In this document: positions 15,568 through 23,597 of the stretch, piece after piece
How the letters are laid out: each line of letters opens with the position of its first letter
Position numbering within the stretch: position 1 is the first letter of the stretch
Origin: a virus
Reading direction: 5' to 3' (one strand)
Virus record (IMG/VR): IMGVR_UViG_3300048928_000482
Coordinates: 1-64,000 of that record
Length of the DNA: 64,000 nt
The notes under the pieces: model-generated
Databases searched by the model: none
What the model was told of the DNA's origin: nothing
The model's input: the letters and a program-made list of their open reading frames with translations, nothing else
Position numbers and translations under genes: made by a program

Positions 15568-16835
15568 GACGCCGCCTGTGTCGGCCGCCACTGCCACGGG
15601 TCGAGCCGTGCGACATCGCCGCGGAACTCGAGCTTGATCGCGTTCGTTGTCCCCTGACGGTTCTTCGCGACGAGGATGTGCATCGTCGTGGGGTCCTGCT
15701 CCAGGTCGCGGTGCAGGAGCAGGATCACGTCCGCGTCCTGCTCGATCGCACCGGACTCCCGCAGGTCCGCGATCGTGGGCCGGCGGTCCTGTCTGGCTTC
15801 GGACTGCCGGTTGAGCTGGGACAGGGCGATGACGGGGACGCCGAGGTCCTTCGCGAGGAGCTTGAGCTGCCGCGACCACTCCGCGACCTGCTCGTGCCGC
15901 GGGCGCCGGTCACCTCGGGGTGCGGTCATGAGCTGGAGGTAGTCCACGACGATCCCCGCGAGCGGCCCCCGGCGGGACAGGGTGCGCGCATGGGACCGGA
16001 TGTCCACGACACGCACCGCACCCCGGTCGTCGATCGCGAGGGGCAGCCGCCCGACACGCTCACGGACACCGGCGAGCTTCGACCAGTCCGCCTCGGTGAG
16101 TTCCCGCCGGTCCATGCGGGCCATCGGGAGGTTCGCCATCTGGGCGAGCATCCGGGTGTGGACCTCGGCGCGGGGCATCTCGAGGCTGTGGAACGCGACC
16201 GGTCCCCGCTCAGCCAACGAGAGGGCCGCTTGGAGTGCTGCCACGGACTTCCCGACACCGGGGCGTGCACCGATGACGTAGAGACCTCCGGGCCGCCATC
16301 CCTGGATCAGGTAGTCCAGGTCGGCCCAGGGTGTCGGGATCGACTGCGGGGCGGCCTCCTCCAGTGCGGCGAGGGTCTCGTCGATCTCCTCGCCGACGAG
16401 CCGCACCGTCGCGATCGCCCGGGACGACGCGTCAACCTCAGCGCGGGCGGTCTCGGCGATCTCCTGCGAGTCACCCCCTACCTCGGCGAGCTGCACGATG
16501 TGCTGACCTGCGATCCGGAGCCGGCGCAGCGTCGCGTTCTCCCGGACCATGCGCGCGTAGATGTGCGGCGGCTGGGCGATAGGTGCCGACGCGAACAGGT
16601 CGTGCACCCACAGCGTGTCAACACCGGGCAGGTCGATCCGGGACAGGTTCTGGGCGACGGCGGTCGGCTCCGGTGGGATGCGCTGGGAGTCCATCCACTG
16701 CATGAGGTTCCACAGCGCTTCGTGCTTCGGCTGGGCGAAGTCGGCCCCCTCCAGGTCCTCGATGTCCCGCAGGGTGCGGGGGCGGTCGAGGATGATGCCG
16801 AGGAGGGCCCGCTCGGGGTCGAGGTTGTCAGTCAC
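15564..16835 (-). CDS. dnaB: DnaB-like replicative helicase
   Basis: A 423-residue hexameric replicative helicase. The N-terminal helical domain starts LDPERALLGIILDRP. The RecA-like domain carries Walker A GARPGVGKS (189-197), Walker B GIVVDYLQLM (about 294-303), the ALSQLNRQSE block and the ESGAIEQDADVILLLHR motif. The length is close to standard DnaB. The GTG start overlaps the initiator gene stop (GTGA), so initiator and helicase are co-translated, as expected for an initiator-helicase loading pair. Confidence 0.95.
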   Translation of the reverse strand: MTDNLDPERALLGIILDRPRTLRDIEDLEGADFAQPKHEALWNLMQWMDSQRIPPEPTAVAQNLSRIDLPGVDTLWVHDLFASAPIAQPPHIYARMVRENATLRRLRIAGQHIVQLAEVGGDSQEIAETARAEVDASSRAIATVRLVGEEIDETLAALEEAAPQSIPTPWADLDYLIQGWRPGGLYVIGARPGVGKSVAALQAALSLAERGPVAFHSLEMPRAEVHTRMLAQMANLPMARMDRRELTEADWSKLAGVRERVGRLPLAIDDRGAVRVVDIRSHARTLSRRGPLAGIVVDYLQLMTAPRGDRRPRHEQVAEWSRQLKLLAKDLGVPVIALSQLNRQSEARQDRRPTIADLRESGAIEQDADVILLLHRDLEQDPTTMHILVAKNRQGTTNAIKLEFRGDVARLDPWQWRPTQAAS

Positions 16836-17572
16836 AGGTCACCTGCCAGTCGGAGGTCGGTCACGGTTGGTCGGTCCCAGGGGGATGTGCCGCCGCCGGT
16901 GGTGGGGGCATCGAGCTCGTCGCTCCACCGCTCACCGTTGAGCCATGTGGTCGGGAGGGCCACGTACTTGGGGTCCTTGCCGTCAACGTGGGCGGCGTAC
17001 TTCTTCGCGCCGAGGATGAGCGTCTCGGCGTCGGTCTTGCTGAGGGCCTTGGCGTAGGCAGTCCGTGCGTGGCCCCTGTCGGAGCGGCGCGGGTACGCGG
17101 CCCAGAACTCCTCGAAGCGCTCAGGTGAGGTCGTCGCGGAGCGGCGTGTAGTCCTCTCCTCTCCTCTCCTCTCCTTAGCATTGCTCGATGCACTGCCCGA
17201 TGCATTGCTAGATGCATTGCTCGGAGCATCCGCCCAGCGAGCGGCTGCGGCGCGTCGTGCCTTGTCAGAGGCGTTTTTCACGCTCTCGGCGGAGTCCTGG
17301 TGTTCGAGGTAGTCGTGGACGACGAGAGTTCGCTCGTCGCGCTGCTCAAGGAGGCCGAGATGCACGAGTTCCTGCACGTGCATTGCATCGAGCAGTGCAT
17401 GACGCATTGCCAGATGCATCGGCACGACGCCGTCGGTGGCGTGCTGGCGGGAGTAGAGGATGCACCAGAGGTGTCCGAGGATCGCGCGGGGGTGCTCGTC
17501 CATGAGGGAAGCGATCTTCGGGTTGTCGAGGTACCCGACATCGATCTTGGCGTAGTACCGGCGGTCAGCCAT
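16832..17572 (-). CDS. Phage replication initiator / helicase loader-like protein
   Basis: A 246-residue protein. The N-terminal part (RRYYAKIDVGYLDNPKIASL) resembles the winged-helix domain of phage replication initiators; the C-terminal part (FEEFWAAYPRR through KYVALPTTWLNGERW) matches the helicase-loader-like tail seen in many phage initiators. They are joined by a low-complexity linker encoded by 12-bp tandem repeats and a pentanucleotide tract (see separate entry). Adjacent to dnaB. The start lies in a TGATG overlap. Confidence 0.8.
   Translation of the reverse strand: MADRRYYAKIDVGYLDNPKIASLMDEHPRAILGHLWCILYSRQHATDGVVPMHLAMRHALLDAMHVQELVHLGLLEQRDERTLVVHDYLEHQDSAESVKNASDKARRAAAARWADAPSNASSNASGSASSNAKERRGEERTTRRSATTSPERFEEFWAAYPRRSDRGHARTAYAKALSKTDAETLILGAKKYAAHVDGKDPKYVALPTTWLNGERWSDELDAPTTGGGTSPWDRPTVTDLRLAGDL
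17152..17226. repeat. Iteron-like 12-bp repeats plus polypyrimidine tract (candidate replication origin)
   Basis: Inside the initiator gene, four near-identical 12-bp units (consensus GCATTGCTCGAT, 17179-17226) lie next to an uninterrupted 25-nt pyrimidine tract of TCCTC units (17152-17176). Scattered TGCATTGC-like words recur at about 17379-17418. Lambda-type phages place iterons and a purine/pyrimidine-skewed unwinding element within the initiator gene, so this is a good origin candidate. The repeats encode the SNAS-type linker. Confidence 0.55.
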
Positions 17573-17829
17573 CAGTGCCCGCCTTCCATCTCGACGAGGT
17601 CCTGGACCGTCGCCCCGAGGAGCGCAGCCTCGATGAGTTCGAGGCGCCTCTCTGGTCGAACGGACTCGCGCTGGCACATGGACAGGGCGATGTTCACGCG
17701 CGTCTGCGGGTCGTCCGGGGCAGTGCTGGGGGTGTGGTCGAACAGGGTGCGGTGGTCGTAGCGGCCAGCGACGTCCGGGTGGAACGTCTTGCCGCACGTG
17801 GCGCACGTCTGAACTCGGCGGTACGTCAT
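17572..17829 (-). CDS. Small zinc-finger-like protein
   Basis: An 85-residue protein with an N-terminal CATCGKTFHPDVAGRYDH element (two Cys and two His at zinc-finger spacing) and a helical C-terminal half (ERRLELIEAALLGATVQDL). Its ATG overlaps the RusA gene stop and its stop overlaps the initiator gene start. It may be a DNA-binding accessory to replication. Confidence 0.55.
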   Translation of the reverse strand: MTYRRVQTCATCGKTFHPDVAGRYDHRTLFDHTPSTAPDDPQTRVNIALSMCQRESVRPERRLELIEAALLGATVQDLVEMEGGH

Positions 17830-18239
17830 GGCGTGTCGCTTTCGATCGTGCGGACGGTGATGTTCGCGCCGGCTCGGGGGGCGTGGGTCTTCTCGGCGCG
17901 GATCCGGATGACCTGGGAGTCGTCGCGGATGATCTGGGCGTCCACGAGGGCGTCGAGGATGTTCCGCTGGTGCTTGTCGATGTCGCCGGAGGATCGGGTG
18001 ATGGGGTGCTCGTGGCGCGAGGTCTTTGGTCGTTCGATCAGCACGATCGAGACGACTTCGACGGGCCCGGTGGCGGTCTCCCATGCCATCGAGTCGCGTG
18101 CCTGCGCGGCTGCGACGACGACTTGCTCACGCCACGGACGGGAGCCCTTGACTTGCTCGACGAGCCGCCCGTTGCCGACGTGGCGGAGGCTTCCCTTCGG
18201 TGCCGGGTGTCCGTAGACGATGAACCGAAGCTCGCTCAT
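17826..18239 (-). CDS. rusA: RusA-like Holliday junction resolvase
   Basis: A 137-residue protein of RusA family length. The motif GDIDKHQRNILDALVDAQI followed by IRDDSQV (about 85-110) holds the acidic residues (D86, D88 and D106/D107) that bind catalytic metal, and FIVYGHPAPKGSLR is the usual N-terminal strand. It would resolve branched DNA made by phage recombination and replication. It overlaps both neighbours by 4 nt. Confidence 0.9.
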   Translation of the reverse strand: MSELRFIVYGHPAPKGSLRHVGNGRLVEQVKGSRPWREQVVVAAAQARDSMAWETATGPVEVVSIVLIERPKTSRHEHPITRSSGDIDKHQRNILDALVDAQIIRDDSQVIRIRAEKTHAPRAGANITVRTIESDTP

Positions 18240-18490
18240 GCCGCACCTCGCCTGCGCAGGACGCGACGGTCACGTTCTGTTGTCCCGCCCCACACGCCGA
18301 CCGTTGTCGGGTTAGCGAGCGCGGCAGCGAGGCACTGGGCGCGGACGTCGCACCCGGCGCAGACACGCTTGGCCTCGTCGGGTTTCTCGCCGGTCTCGGG
18401 GAAGAACAGCCAGTACCCGACCTCGATGCAGGCCGCGTCGTCCTGCCACGACGGCGGGTGGGTCACGGTGAAGGCGGTGATCGTGGTCAT
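18236..18490 (-). CDS. Phage WhiB-family regulator
   Basis: An 84-residue Wbl protein. Cys21, Cys44, Cys47 and Cys53 provide the C-Xn-C-X2-C-X5-C ligands of the [4Fe-4S] cluster, and the GVWGG turn (65-69) plus the basic tail (ERDRRVLRRRG) complete the family signature. Phage WhiB proteins can repress host whiB genes and affect cell division or superinfection. It is embedded between rusA and the DNA methyltransferase with 4-nt overlaps. Confidence 0.92.
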   Translation of the reverse strand: MTTITAFTVTHPPSWQDDAACIEVGYWLFFPETGEKPDEAKRVCAGCDVRAQCLAAALANPTTVGVWGGTTERDRRVLRRRGAA

Positions 18491-19515
18491 GCGATCTCCC
18501 CGAAGTCGAGGGCGCGGTCGCGCAGCCGCGTCCGCAGCGAGAGGTCGAGGTACTCGGCGTTCAGGTCGATGCCGACGTACCGGCGGCCGTGGCGCGCCGC
18601 GGCGAGCCCGGTGGTGCCGGAGCCGGAGAAGGGGTCGAGGACGACACCGCCGGCGCGACATCCGGCCTGCACGCAGAGCTCGGCGAGGGTCGCGGGCATG
18701 GTCGCGAAGTGGGCCTCGGCGAACGGCTGGGTCGCGATGACCCACACGTCACCCGGGTTGCGGCCCTTCCCGTGCGAGAGGCCGTTGCGGATCCCCTTCG
18801 GGCCGAAGTTCGTCTGCGGCGGAGCGCCGGGCGGCGTCGCGCCCGGGCGTCCAGCGCGGTGCTGGCGCATCGACTGCCCGGGGACGTCCGCCTCCTTCGA
18901 GTCGCGGTCCCAGGACAGGGCCTCGAGCCGCTCGGTCGTGATCGGCCGGCGCAGCGGGTCGAGGTCGAACCAGTACCGGGGCGACTTCGCGAGCAGGAAC
19001 ACGTGCTCGTGCCGCGTCGTCATCCGGTCCGTCACGGACTCGGGCATGCCGTTCGGCTTGGCCCAGATGATGTCGTTGCGCAGGATCCAGCCGGCGTCCT
19101 GGAGAGCGAACGCCACCCGCCAGGGCATGCCGAGCAGGCTCTTGCGCGGCAGGTCGGCGCGGCGGCCGGTGAGGTTCGGGACCATGCCTGACCTGGTGCC
19201 GACGAGTGTGCTCGTGTTGTTCGGGTCGCCGTGCCCGTTCGACGAGACGTAGGAGTCGCCGAGGTTGAGCCACAGCGTGCCGTCGTCGGCGAGCACCCGG
19301 TGCACCTCGGCGAACACGGCCGCGAGCGCCGCGACGTACTCGGACGGGCTGGCCTCGGCGCCGAGCTGGCCGGCGACGCCATAGTCCCGCAGGCCGAAGT
19401 ACGGCGGAGAGGTGACGACGCAGTCGACCGACGCCGAGGGCAGGGTGCGCAGGACCGAGAGCGCGTCGCCGTGGTGGAGGGTCACCGTGTCGTCGGTGAA
19501 GTACGGGGTGGTCAT
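18487..19515 (-). CDS. Site-specific DNA methyltransferase (beta class, N4-C or N6-A)
   Basis: A 342-residue SAM-dependent enzyme. The catalytic motif IV, TSPPYF (about 35-40), precedes the SAM-binding motif I, LDPFSGSGTTG (about 293-303), with a variable target-recognition region between, i.e. the beta arrangement. TSPPY suggests N4-cytosine or N6-adenine modification; the site cannot be read from the sequence. No restriction nuclease is adjacent, so it probably shields viral DNA or alters regulation. It overlaps its neighbours by 4 nt. Confidence 0.9.
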   Translation of the reverse strand: MTTPYFTDDTVTLHHGDALSVLRTLPSASVDCVVTSPPYFGLRDYGVAGQLGAEASPSEYVAALAAVFAEVHRVLADDGTLWLNLGDSYVSSNGHGDPNNTSTLVGTRSGMVPNLTGRRADLPRKSLLGMPWRVAFALQDAGWILRNDIIWAKPNGMPESVTDRMTTRHEHVFLLAKSPRYWFDLDPLRRPITTERLEALSWDRDSKEADVPGQSMRQHRAGRPGATPPGAPPQTNFGPKGIRNGLSHGKGRNPGDVWVIATQPFAEAHFATMPATLAELCVQAGCRAGGVVLDPFSGSGTTGLAAARHGRRYVGIDLNAEYLDLSLRTRLRDRALDFGEIA

Positions 19516-19712
19516 GCCGACACCTCCCCGTAGCGCTCGGCCAGTTCCGCCGACGTGCTCAGCGGGAACACCCGGACGCCGGTCTCGCGGGCGCGGGCCT
19601 CGTAGTCGGCGAGGTCGAACGCGGACCCGCAGCCGCAGCCGCAGCGGATCAGGTCGAGGTCGGCGAGCAGGTCGAGCAGGTCGACGTCGGGGCGCAGCAC
19701 GGGGGCGGTCAT
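19512..19712 (-). CDS. Small acidic hypothetical protein
   Basis: A 66-residue protein rich in Leu and Asp at the start (DVDLLDLLADLDLIRCGCGC), with three alternating cysteines (CGCGC). It sits between the methyltransferase and a methyltransferase-fragment gene, overlapping each by 4 nt. The function is unknown; metal binding is possible. Confidence 0.5.
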   Translation of the reverse strand: MTAPVLRPDVDLLDLLADLDLIRCGCGCGSAFDLADYEARARETGVRVFPLSTSAELAERYGEVSA

Positions 19713-20041
19713 GCAGCCACCTGCTCCCCGGTGATGGCCGCGACGACGGTCGCGATGAGGTCGCGGGCCGCGGGCGGGGTGACCGCGTTACCGGAGAGCT
19801 TGACCTGCTCGCGGCGGTTCCCGGTCATCACGTAGTCGGCGGGGAAGGCCATGGCCTGCTTGATCTCGGAGGGCTCGAGCATCCGGAAGCGGACGTCGTC
19901 GATGTTCACGGTCCGGCCGGTCAGGAGGGACTGGTGCCCGTGGGTGGTGATCGTCCGGACGGGCTCACTGGCCGGCGTTGTCATCTCCGGGCCGCCCTGG
20001 TTGTTCCGCATGATCAGGGCGTGCCGGTCGACGGTGGTCAC
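19709..20041 (-). CDS. Stand-alone C-terminal part of a C5-cytosine DNA methyltransferase
   Basis: A 110-residue protein matching only the end of Dcm-type enzymes: the [16 protein letters not shown] region, then [17 protein letters not shown] and the motif X-like [18 protein letters not shown]. The catalytic half (PC and ENV motifs) is absent here. The GTG start overlaps the upstream stop (GTGA). In the same frame upstream, [15 protein letters not shown] continues family-like sequence into the 3' end of the neighbouring gene, suggesting a truncated ancestor. It may be a remnant or a partner of a host enzyme. Confidence 0.65.
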   Translation of the reverse strand: MTTVDRHALIMRNNQGGPEMTTPASEPVRTITTHGHQSLLTGRTVNIDDVRFRMLEPSEIKQAMAFPADYVMTGNRREQVKLSGNAVTPPAARDLIATVVAAITGEQVAA

Positions 20042-20598
20042 CGTGGGGAGGGCGCGGTCGACGGCGTCGTCGAAGGCTGCGGCGTCGGCTCGCCGGTGCT
20101 GGTCGACTCGGGCTCGGTCGGCGTCACGGGCGTCTGCGAGGGCGGCGAGCTCGGCGAGGGCTCGGGCACGGCGGGTGTGGTCACGGTCGGGCACGGGGTC
20201 TCCTCGGCGGGCTTGCATGCCCACGGGTCGCTGCTGTTGTGCTGCCCGGACCAGTCGAACTGCACCATCACGCAGTCGGCGGTGGTCGCGAGCTGGTACG
20301 TGGTGCCGCAGGGGCGCCCGTAGTTCGAGCCGCAGAGGATCTCCTGGGTCGGCTCGATGGCCTTGATCTCCCACGCGCCGGGGTCGACGGTGACGGTCCA
20401 GTGCTCGCCGTCCCAGGCGATGGACTGGACGCCGGCTGCGGGGAGGGTGGGCTGCTGCTCGGGCGGCGGGGGAGTCCACGCGGACGCCCGGAGCGCGAGG
20501 GTCGTGCCGATCATCGCGAGGGCCATGACGGCGATGACGACGCCCTGGATGATCGCTCGGGCTGGTCGGGTGGCTAGGGTGTGCGTGCTCGTGCTCAT
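20038..20598 (-). CDS. Membrane-anchored secreted protein with Pro/Ser/Thr tail
   Basis: A 186-residue protein with a basic N-terminus, one membrane segment (about 17-35, [18 protein letters not shown]), an extracytoplasmic domain with five cysteines ([31 protein letters not shown]) and a Pro/Ser/Thr-rich end of about 50 residues. Such a protein is unusual inside a replication module and might be exposed on the host surface. The start ATG has GAGAGGA upstream and follows a strong inverted repeat. Confidence 0.65.
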   Translation of the reverse strand: MSTSTHTLATRPARAIIQGVVIAVMALAMIGTTLALRASAWTPPPPEQQPTLPAAGVQSIAWDGEHWTVTVDPGAWEIKAIEPTQEILCGSNYGRPCGTTYQLATTADCVMVQFDWSGQHNSSDPWACKPAEETPCPTVTTPAVPEPSPSSPPSQTPVTPTEPESTSTGEPTPQPSTTPSTAPSPR

Positions 20599-20623
20599 GG
20601 CGCGAGTCCTCTCGGAGTGGAGG

Positions 20624-20669
20624 GCGCCCGGCGGTGTGGAACCTTGGCGGGAGAAGCACCGCCGGGCGC
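20624..20669 (-). promoter_or_regulatory. 13-bp perfect inverted repeat before the membrane-anchored protein gene
   Basis: GCGCCCGGCGGTG (20624-20636) pairs perfectly with 20657-20669 around a 20-nt loop. It occupies a non-coding gap in the operon, upstream of the ribosome site of the gene starting at 20598. Without a T-tract it is more likely an attenuator, RNA-stability element or protein site than a classical terminator. Confidence 0.5.
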
Positions 20670-20681
20670 GAGGGGTGTTGG

Positions 20682-20948
20682 TCAGCAGGCGAAGATGTGG
20701 TGCGTGTGCGTGTCGGGGTGCTGCTGGCAGGTGACGGGCGCGGCCTCGGGGTGAAGCGCAGCGACCTCCTCGCTCATCGGCTGCCATCCGCGAGTCGTGC
20801 CGCACGGGGGGAGCAGCAGCGCCGCGTCCTCGGGTGTGACGTCGTTGCGGATGCAGATGATCGCGTTGAAGAACCGCTCGCCGATCAGTGCGACGTCGTA
20901 CTCGCCGGACGCGATCACGTCACGGTCCTGGGTGAAGGTCAGGCTCAT
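20682..20948 (-). CDS. Hypothetical phage protein
   Basis: An 88-residue protein ([20 protein letters not shown]) with a Cys/His-rich end ([15 protein letters not shown]) and a central [18 protein letters not shown]. It overlaps the ASCH-like gene by 4 nt and precedes the inverted repeat. No family is recognised. Confidence 0.55.
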   Translation of the reverse strand: MSLTFTQDRDVIASGEYDVALIGERFFNAIICIRNDVTPEDAALLLPPCGTTRGWQPMSEEVAALHPEAAPVTCQQHPDTHTHHIFAC

Positions 20949-21277
20949 CGCGCACGGTCCTCGATCGCGGCGACGACCTGGATCGACAGCAGGCAGTAGT
21001 CGTCCGCGATCCCCGCGGCCTGCTTGCCGGGGAGGACGTGCGTGATTCGGGCGGTGACGACGCGGTCGCGGTTGTAGCCAGCGGTGAAGCGTGCCCGAGC
21101 GTCACGACCCTCGGGCACCCACGTGGACTTCGGGGTGCCGTACTCGTTCACCTCGATCAGCCGCAGCAGGTCCCCGACCTGGAAGTCGCGGTCGTGCTGA
21201 CGGATCTCGGCGCGCTTCTCCCCGGCAGCCACACGGTCGAACCACAGGGTGCGGGTCTTGAGGTCGTGCGTGGTCAT
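20945..21277 (-). CDS. DUF3850/ASCH-like RNA-binding domain protein
   Basis: A 110-residue protein with the DUF3850 signature: THDLKTRTLWFDRVAAGEKR, then AEIRQHDRDFQVGDLLRL and the VVTARITHVLPG strand. DUF3850 belongs to the PUA-like ASCH group, thought to bind RNA or modified nucleotides. Phages commonly carry it; the exact job is unknown. It is one of three such modules in this operon (also 23100 and 23597). Confidence 0.8.
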   Translation of the reverse strand: MTTHDLKTRTLWFDRVAAGEKRAEIRQHDRDFQVGDLLRLIEVNEYGTPKSTWVPEGRDARARFTAGYNRDRVVTARITHVLPGKQAAGIADDYCLLSIQVVAAIEDRAR

Positions 21278-21831
21278 CGCTCGTCTCCTTCGGCTGGCGG
21301 GGTCAGCTCGTCACGTCGCGCCCGGATCCGCGCACGCATTTCCGGGCTGGACGATGCCGCGTGCATCCGACCGAGCGTCTCGACGTCCGTGCACGCGGCC
21401 ACCTGTTCGGCGGTCGGCTCAGACGGGGCGGGGGCGGCGTCGGGGAGAGGCTGCACGGTGAACGGAGCGCGCTTGCCCCGCGTCGTGGTCAGCGCGATCG
21501 TCAGCGGCCTGTCGATGTCGCTCATGTGCGAGATCTGGATGCCGCCGACCTCGACCCCGCCGAACTTCACGGACGGCTCACGGAAGAGCGTCAGCCGGCG
21601 GCCCGGGTAGGTCGTCTCCACGTCGCGGCTGCCCCACGCCGCCGCCATGACCCGCCGCTGGGTCTTCGACGGCCGGTACGGGCGCCCTGGGAGTTCGACG
21701 AGGTGGAAGTTGAAGGGCTGCTCGGCGGACCCGGGAGTGACCTTCTCGATCGTGAAGGTGCGCGGGCCGGTGAGCAGGTCTTCGGCGTTGATCTGGTCGC
21801 TCTTCGGAGCGATGCTCGCGGTGAGGTCCAT
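21274..21831 (-). CDS. Conserved phage recombination-module protein
   Basis: A 185-residue protein starting MDLTASIAPKSDQINAEDL, with FNFHLVELPGRPYRPSKTQR and PLTIALTTTRGKRAPFTV. This gene always seems to accompany the RecE/Cas4-like exonuclease in actinophages and so may act as a DNA-binding or annealing partner; biochemical function is not known to me. It is linked to the exonuclease gene by a TGATG overlap. The C-terminal 45 residues are helical. Confidence 0.65.
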   Translation of the reverse strand: MDLTASIAPKSDQINAEDLLTGPRTFTIEKVTPGSAEQPFNFHLVELPGRPYRPSKTQRRVMAAAWGSRDVETTYPGRRLTLFREPSVKFGGVEVGGIQISHMSDIDRPLTIALTTTRGKRAPFTVQPLPDAAPAPSEPTAEQVAACTDVETLGRMHAASSSPEMRARIRARRDELTPPAEGDER

Positions 21832-22685
21832 CAGAGGGTCATCTCCTCGATGCCGTCGTCGTAGAGGTAGTAGCCGGGCGGGTCGATGGGCTCGATGTCG
21901 CCGGGCTGGTCGTCGTCGCCGGGCCACGTGTCGGTGGCGAGGCGGGCGGCGTAGGTGTCGATGGCCTGACGCACGGCACGTTCGCCACCGAGGACCCACA
22001 GCGGGTTCGCGAGGGACACGACGCGGACCTCGTGCGGCGGTTCCTTCTCCACGAAGATCAGGACCGTGGGCTGCGGGTCGAGGCCGTTGATGCGCAGGAG
22101 GTGCCGGTACGCCTCGGACTGGATGTCGTAGCCGTAGTCGACGATGGCGCGTGCGAGCTTGTGTCGGCGGACGTCGGTCGTGGTCTTGATGTCGACGTTC
22201 GTCGCGGTGTCGGTGAGGTAGTCGATGCGGCCGCGGAGTCGCACGCCGGTCTCGGGGTCGGTGCCGAACAGCGATACCTCGGGGCGACCCGGGAGAGCGA
22301 GCAGGGGAGACGCCTTCGGGTGGGTCAGGACAGCCTCGGCGATGGCGTCGACCTCGGCGAGCAGGCCGGACTTCACCGGGACGAGCCCGTTCGCGCGGGC
22401 GTCGGCGATGAAGTCCTTCGCGGCCTTCGTCGAGGCGGCACCGTTGGACGCCAGGTACTCGTCGGGGATGACGGCAACGTTCATGCCGACGCCGAGGATC
22501 TTCGCGTGCACGGCGTGCCCGAAGTCGAACTCGGACTTCTCGACGCGGTGGTCCATCTGCTGCCGGTAGTGCAGCGGCGAGCGGAGGATCCACTTCATGC
22601 CAGTCGCCGACAGGCCGGACATCGCGTGGTACTCGGCGTCCGGGATGCCCGAGACGATCCCGGTTGGCTCGGCGGTCGTGGTCAT
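21831..22685 (-). CDS. RecE/Cas4-like PD-(D/E)XK exonuclease
   Basis: A 284-residue nuclease. The N-terminal EYHAMSGLSATGMKWILRSP and FDFGHAVHAKIL blocks and the catalytic RGRIDYLTDTATNVDIKTTT (D155, D165, K167) are characteristic of phage RecE-type or DUF3799 exonucleases that resect double-stranded ends for recombination. The start ATG at 22685 overlaps the previous stop (ATGA); an upstream in-frame Met at 22694 is less likely. Confidence 0.88.
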   Translation of the reverse strand: MTTTAEPTGIVSGIPDAEYHAMSGLSATGMKWILRSPLHYRQQMDHRVEKSEFDFGHAVHAKILGVGMNVAVIPDEYLASNGAASTKAAKDFIADARANGLVPVKSGLLAEVDAIAEAVLTHPKASPLLALPGRPEVSLFGTDPETGVRLRGRIDYLTDTATNVDIKTTTDVRRHKLARAIVDYGYDIQSEAYRHLLRINGLDPQPTVLIFVEKEPPHEVRVVSLANPLWVLGGERAVRQAIDTYAARLATDTWPGDDDQPGDIEPIDPPGYYLYDDGIEEMTL

Positions 22686-22969
22686 GCCGACCACCCCGTC
22701 TGGTAGTCAGCGAGCGTCGCCTGGACTGCGCCGAGGAACCACTCCTCGATCCACGCGACCACGGTCGCGACGTCCTGCTCGTGGTCGAAGGGGATGCCCT
22801 TCTTCTCATCGAGCGCGTCGGCCCGGATGTCCCGCGCGATCTGCTCGCGGACGGCAGCCTCGATCAGCGGGGCGGCGGCGTCCACGATCTTCGTGACGAT
22901 CTCGTCGGGGCACGCGAACGGCGCCACCTCGATAGCGGCCTTGTGCGCCGCGCTCAGTTCGATGATCAT
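22682..22969 (-). CDS. Small hypothetical phage protein
   Basis: A 95-residue acidic helical protein (MIIELSAAHKAAIEVA ... VAWIEEWFLGAVQATLADY). It is fused by 4-nt overlaps to the exonuclease gene and a 45-residue gene. There is no recognised motif. Confidence 0.5.
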   Translation of the reverse strand: MIIELSAAHKAAIEVAPFACPDEIVTKIVDAAAPLIEAAVREQIARDIRADALDEKKGIPFDHEQDVATVVAWIEEWFLGAVQATLADYQTGWSA

Positions 22970-23103
22970 CGGTCGTTCTCCCAGTCGTCTCGGAAGTAGC
23001 CCGGCTCGTCGCTCGGGTCGTAGGGCTCGTCCGTGTCCGTGTCCATGTCCTCGGCGATCTCGGCCAGAGCGGCGCGGAACTCGCGGTCGGTCATGGCGGT
23101 CAT
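22966..23103 (-). CDS. 45-residue acidic miniprotein
   Basis: A short, very acidic peptide (EIAEDMDTDTDEPYDPSDEP) starting MTAMTDREFRAALAE. Start and stop overlap the flanking genes (ATGA both sides), which supports translation. Highly acidic phage miniproteins can mimic DNA, but nothing here demonstrates that. Confidence 0.5.
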   Translation of the reverse strand: MTAMTDREFRAALAEIAEDMDTDTDEPYDPSDEPGYFRDDWENDR

Positions 23104-23597
23104 GCGGACACCTCGATCTGCTCGCTGATCGCGGCGAGGAGTGCGTCGTCGGGGCGCCAGAGCCCGAGCCGACCGGTCGCCGGGATCGGGCGGGGCAGCG
23201 GGCGCGGGTTCGCGAGGACGAGGTGGTAGTGGTCCGGCATGGCCCACTTCGAGCAGGTCGGCGTGTGGCCGTACCCGTCGACGTGCTCGGTGCAGTCGGC
23301 GTGCACGTCGACGAGGTCGACGATGCCGATCACCTGTCCGAAGGCCGTGAGACCGTCGACCCACGACCAGTCGTCGAGGGCACGCATGCCGTCCGGGTCC
23401 GGTCCCCACATGCTCATCCAGAGCTGGTACGCCGCCTCGACGTTTGGGTCGGCGTAGGAGTCTCGATCGGGTGTCTTCGACACGTGGATGGCGACGGGTC
23501 CGCGGTACGGGCCGAGGGGCCGGACGCGGTTCTCGACGTCCTTGCCGCCGTGGACGATCGCCCACGCCCAGGGCTGGCGGACGGTCAGCACCCTCAT
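23100..23597 (-). CDS. ASCH domain protein
   Basis: A 165-residue protein with the ASCH fold signature: MRVLTVRQPWAWAIVHGGKD then VENRVRPLGPYRGPVAIHVS, and the later AFGQVIGIVDLVDV strand. ASCH domains bind RNA or process modified nucleosides. A central insertion (YQLWMSMWGPDPDG) and a Cys/His stretch (DCTEHVDGYGHTPTCSKW) are extra. It begins in a TGATG overlap. Confidence 0.82.
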   Translation of the reverse strand: MRVLTVRQPWAWAIVHGGKDVENRVRPLGPYRGPVAIHVSKTPDRDSYADPNVEAAYQLWMSMWGPDPDGMRALDDWSWVDGLTAFGQVIGIVDLVDVHADCTEHVDGYGHTPTCSKWAMPDHYHLVLANPRPLPRPIPATGRLGLWRPDDALLAAISEQIEVSA

